Source: Verrucomicrobiota bacterium
Lineage (GTDB): Bacteria > Verrucomicrobiota > Verrucomicrobiia > Verrucomicrobiales > Verrucomicrobiaceae
Length of the DNA: 8,445 bases
Direction of reading: 5' to 3'
Assembly (NCBI GenBank): GCA_023428335.1
Contig: JAEYYS010000359.1
Span: forward strand, 1-8,445
Part shown: positions 6,441-8,445 of the stretch, piece after piece
How the letters are laid out: each line of letters opens with the position of its first letter
Position numbering within the stretch: the stretch's first letter is position 1
The notes under the pieces: generated by a model
Databases searched by the model: none
Told to the model about the DNA's origin: nothing
Seen by the model: the letters and a program-made list of their open reading frames with translations, nothing else
Position numbers and translations under genes: made by a program

Positions 6441-6469
6441 CAACCCGCTCACCTCAGGTGAGCGGGTTG
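6441..6469. terminator. Strong hairpin between convergent actP and nuclease-like gene
   Basis: A perfect 14-bp inverted repeat: the left arm 6441-6454 (CAACCCGCTCACCT) and its exact reverse complement 6456-6469 are separated by one base. The physical hairpin would have a 13-bp stem and a 3-nt loop. It begins 10 bp after the actP stop codon and lies 88 bp downstream of the stop codon of the opposing gene. Its position is that of a bidirectional terminator. Neither strand has a run of U after the stem, so it is not a textbook intrinsic terminator. It may instead protect 3' ends or act with Rho. Confidence 0.6.
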
Positions 6470-6557
6470 GCCCAGGACGCGACTGCACCCCAACCACCGC
6501 AGCAGCGGTCAGCGGTCGCCCCCACGCCTCCGCCTCGCCCTTGGCTGAGGTCGACTG

Positions 6558-7244
6558 TTACCGGCTCACCGATTCCGCCCAGACCCCCCGCCTCTGCGTA
6601 CGCGCCTCGCGCGCCAGATTGCGCAACTCAACCCCGTAAGTCGGCAGGTCACGCGGGTCGTTGGGCAAAAAGGTGTCCATGCCGCCGATTCGCGCATAGC
6701 CCAGCCGCAACAGCCGTTCCGCCAAGTCTTCCCAGCGACCCTCCTCGGCCTCGACCCGGATCAGGGCGTAGTAACGCAGCGTACCCTCCACCTGCTCCCA
6801 ACGTGTCAGCACACGGAACGGCCGCCGTTTCAACAACTCCGCCACATGCTCGGCCGCCTCGCGACCAAAGGCGGTCACCGTCGACGCATCCGCCAGCCCG
6901 AAATAATGTCGCTGCTCCTCGACCCGCGCCGGGTGCCCGAGGCTCGTCTCCAGGGCATCGACAAAATACAGCACGAACAGGTGTTCCTCGCCGTCGTGGC
7001 GGATGCGCAGGGTGTCGGCCTCATTGGCGCGGCTGTCGACCAAGGCCGCGCCTTCCAGCGTCTCGAAGTCCGGGGTCGGCTCGCGCGGGCGGCCGACCGG
7101 ATCGTCCGCGACCTCCGCCACGCACACCGGAATCGCCGGCACGACCCCGCGCCGCGAGTCCTTGAACAACAGCCCGGCAACCACCACCAGCAGCACCACG
7201 ACCGTGGTGATGGCGAGGGTGGAGAGCGTTTCTCGCAGCGTCAT
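6558..7244 (-). CDS. Membrane-anchored staphylococcal-nuclease-like (SNase/OB-fold) protein
   Basis: A 228-aa protein with a single hydrophobic N-terminal segment (about residues 8-27). This is probably an uncleaved anchor, or a signal peptide, exposing the rest outside the cytoplasmic membrane. A linker follows, then an SNase-like region from about residue 65 to the end. Recognisable parts are ADTLRIRHDGEEHLFVLYFVDALET (76-100 region, first strands), FGREAAEHVAELL (126-138), RYYALIRV (157-164), LAERLLRLGYARI (174-186) and the closing LAREARTQRRGVWAES (210-225), as in thermonucleases. By eye, D77, D96, E99 and R157 match SNase D21, D40, E43 and R87, but SNase R35 is replaced by V91, so full nuclease activity is doubtful. 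Known SNases cleave DNA and RNA with calcium. Unusually for this window, an AAGGTG Shine-Dalgarno-like sequence lies about 8 bp upstream of ATG 7244. It converges on actP. A non-catalytic OB-fold protein is the main alternative. Confidence 0.72.
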   Translation of the reverse strand: MTLRETLSTLAITTVVVLLVVVAGLLFKDSRRGVVPAIPVCVAEVADDPVGRPREPTPDFETLEGAALVDSRANEADTLRIRHDGEEHLFVLYFVDALETSLGHPARVEEQRHYFGLADASTVTAFGREAAEHVAELLKRRPFRVLTRWEQVEGTLRYYALIRVEAEEGRWEDLAERLLRLGYARIGGMDTFLPNDPRDLPTYGVELRNLAREARTQRRGVWAESVSR

Positions 7245-7397
7245 CAGCCGCCCACCTTCCCCGTGCCCGCCGGCAATCTCAAGCGGGAAACGACGGCAAA
7301 GAGCGGGGAGCCAGGGGCTTGGAGCAAAGAGCTCAGAGCGGTGCTGGCAGAAAAAGGCAGGGTGGAAAGATGCGGGAGAGGCTGTGCCGGCGGCAAT

Positions 7398-7460
7398 GTA
7401 CTCGAGGGCTTCAGCCCGTCGTGAGATGGCCAGCCGTCGCGGGCTGAAGCCCGGGAGTAC
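7398..7460. repeat. REP/BIME-like inverted repeat
   Basis: Two 20-bp arms, 7398-7417 and 7441-7460, face each other across a 23-bp spacer. Each arm reads GTACTC, two variable bases (GA or CC), then GGGCTTCAGCCC, giving 18 of 20 matches. The inner 12-mer is itself a small hairpin (GGGCT/AGCCC around TC). The element is therefore two copies of a short palindromic unit in opposite orientation, the layout of bacterial interspersed mosaic elements built from REP sequences. It sits in the 236-bp non-coding gap between the nuclease-like gene and the ATPase gene. No transposase is present in the window, so copy number and mobility are inferred only. Confidence 0.6.
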
Positions 7461-7467
7461 GTTGTCG

Positions 7468-7484
7468 AAGCCTCAGGCCTCTAC
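7468..7484 (-). terminator. Small hairpin at the end of the ATPase gene, possibly a decayed REP unit
   Basis: On the minus strand GTAG (complement of 7481-7484) is followed directly by AGGCCTGAGGCTT (complement of 7468-7480). That 13-mer folds into a six-pair stem (one G-U) around a single central base. The TAG in GTAG is the stop codon of the ATPase gene. GTAG plus a short palindrome is the general form of REP units in some bacteria, and the REP-like pair begins 8 bp beyond. It may be a transcription end signal or a diverged third unit. There is no U-tract. Confidence 0.28.
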
Positions 7485-8445
7485 CCTTCCCCTGCCACGC
7501 GCTTGAGCAAAGACTCCAGCCCCGTCCATGGCAGCACCATGCCGCGTGTGCGTTGCTGGCGGGTCAAGCCGCCATGCACCACCCAAGGATGGACCTCCGA
7601 CTTGGGCAGGTGCTCGCGCCAATAGTCCAAATCCTTGAAGGAATCCGACACCACCGTTTCGCCCGCCTTGATCTCCACGGCTTGGTAGCTGCCGGGACCG
7701 GTTTCTACCCAGGCATCGACTTCATGCCCCTGCTTGTCCCGGAGGAAATGCAGGCCGGCGCGATGCCCGGCATGAGTCTGTGCCTTCCACAATTCCGTCA
7801 TGACCCAGTTCTCAAATAGTGCGCCACGTTGCGGATGCGCCGCCAGGTGCCCTTGCTGGCGAATGCCCATCAACCATCCCGCCAGCCCTGGATCGACAAA
7901 ATACAGTTTGGGCGTTTTGATGAGCCGCTTTGCCACATTGCTGAACCACGGGCGCACCAAAACAAGGAGGTGGCTCGCCTGCAGCACTGACAGCCAGGCG
8001 TCGGCGGTCACGCGTGTCACCCCCGCGTCGCTCGCCAGCGAGGAGACATTCAACAACTGGCCCACCCGACCCGCGCAAAGCTGGATGAAGCGTTGAAAGG
8101 TCGTCAAGTCCTGGACCTTCAGCATTTGCCGCACATCCCGCTCGACGTAGGTGCTGACATAGTCCTGCAGCCAGATCGCGGGATCGACGGGGCGCACATG
8201 CACCGGCGGGAACAGGCCCTGAAAAAGCAGCTCATCCACCGAGCGCGGAGCCTGATCCACCGCCTGCAATTCCGCCAGCGAAAAGGGCAGCAGCGTCATC
8301 AGCGAAGCCCGTCCTGCCAGCGACTGCGTGATGGACTCGATGAGATCGAATTGGCTCGACCCGGTGAGGATGAATCGGCCCAACCGACCGTCGGCATCGA
8401 CGACACCCTGCAGATAGGAAAACAAATCTGGGCAGCGCTGTACCT
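7481..8445 (-). CDS. AAA_14/DUF4143 ATPase, C-terminal two-thirds (5' truncated at right edge)
   Basis: About 320 codons are visible, ending at TAG 7481-7483. The frame stays open to the right edge, so the true start and the Walker A loop lie outside. The first visible residues, VQRCPDLFSYLQ, continue the Walker B region usually written DEVQR.P. A sensor-type strand RFILTGSSQFDLI follows, then SQSLAGRASLMTLLPFSLAEL, the standard end of the AAA_14 ATPase domain. The rest is DUF4143, with a winged-helix-like middle (LNVSSLASDAGVTRVTADAWLSVL), KLYFVDPGLAGWLMG, FENWVMTELWK, and a nuclease-like ending FLRDKQGHEVDAWVE ... YQAVEIKAG. That ending has the acidic/ExK arrangement of PD-(D/E)XK folds. 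Such stand-alone ATPases are common and scattered in bacteria and archaea; their cellular role is not established. Start codons such as the TTG at 8425 are internal. Codons look less G/C-ended than in the neighbours, hinting at acquisition. Confidence 0.88.
   Translation of the reverse strand, partial: VQRCPDLFSYLQGVVDADGRLGRFILTGSSQFDLIESITQSLAGRASLMTLLPFSLAELQAVDQAPRSVDELLFQGLFPPVHVRPVDPAIWLQDYVSTYVERDVRQMLKVQDLTTFQRFIQLCAGRVGQLLNVSSLASDAGVTRVTADAWLSVLQASHLLVLVRPWFSNVAKRLIKTPKLYFVDPGLAGWLMGIRQQGHLAAHPQRGALFENWVMTELWKAQTHAGHRAGLHFLRDKQGHEVDAWVETGPGSYQAVEIKAGETVVSDSFKDLDYWREHLPKSEVHPWVVHGGLTRQQRTRGMVLPWTGLESLLKRVAGEG

Noticed and set aside
6458..7165. A 235-codon plus-strand frame opposite the SNase-like gene.
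   Set aside because: Extremely Pro/Arg/Ala/Ser-rich. The opposite strand encodes an SNase-like domain with a membrane segment and a Shine-Dalgarno.
1..8445. CRISPR arrays, tRNA or rRNA genes, insertion sequences, phage attachment sites.
   Set aside because: No regularly spaced direct repeats, cloverleaf-like segments, rRNA sequence or transposase/integrase coding was seen on either strand.

Overview
The window is GC-rich, densely packed bacterial chromosome. It is mostly housekeeping and transport genes, with a less ordinary right-hand quarter. The codons are strongly G/C-ended and almost no gene has a recognisable Shine-Dalgarno sequence. A pairing of DctA- and ActP-type organic-acid transporters with a single-domain mannose-1-phosphate guanylyltransferase next to ruvX and truA fits an Opitutus-like Verrucomicrobiota. 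Some Proteobacteria remain possible. This assignment is inference from gene style and order; no 16S rRNA or other decisive marker is present.

Layout, left to right. The C-terminal tail of single-strand DNA-binding protein (SSB) runs in from the left edge (1-142). A DctA-like C4-dicarboxylate symporter follows (211-1509). It converges, with only 13 bp between stop codons, on a small unrecognised two-helix membrane protein on the minus strand (1523-1843). A short divergent promoter region (1844-1924) separates that gene from a tight plus-strand run: mannose-1-phosphate guanylyltransferase (1925-3007), the RuvX/YqgF nuclease-fold protein (3055-3546) and tRNA pseudouridine synthase TruA (3521-4366, overlapping ruvX by 26 bp). 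Next comes an acetate-uptake style pair, a DUF485 (YjcH-like) small membrane protein (4499-4810) and an ActP-like sodium/solute symporter (4859-6430). A perfect 14-bp inverted repeat closes that transcription unit. Beyond it, on the minus strand, are a membrane-anchored staphylococcal-nuclease-like protein (6558-7244) and the C-terminal two-thirds of an AAA_14/DUF4143 ATPase that continues past the right edge (7481-8445). A REP/BIME-like inverted repeat lies between these two.

How the genes work together. DctA and the DUF485-ActP pair would import C4-dicarboxylates and acetate or similar short carboxylates as carbon sources. The guanylyltransferase supplies GDP-mannose for surface glycans. 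SSB, RuvX and TruA are core nucleic-acid maintenance functions. I see no defence island, biosynthetic cluster, CRISPR array or intact mobile element.

The most interesting signals are regulatory and structural. At four genes a sigma70-like -35/-10 pair ends only 6-12 nt before the start codon, suggesting leaderless or near-leaderless transcripts. The nuclease-like protein seems to have lost one catalytic arginine. The REP-like repeat sits against a possibly acquired ATPase gene.
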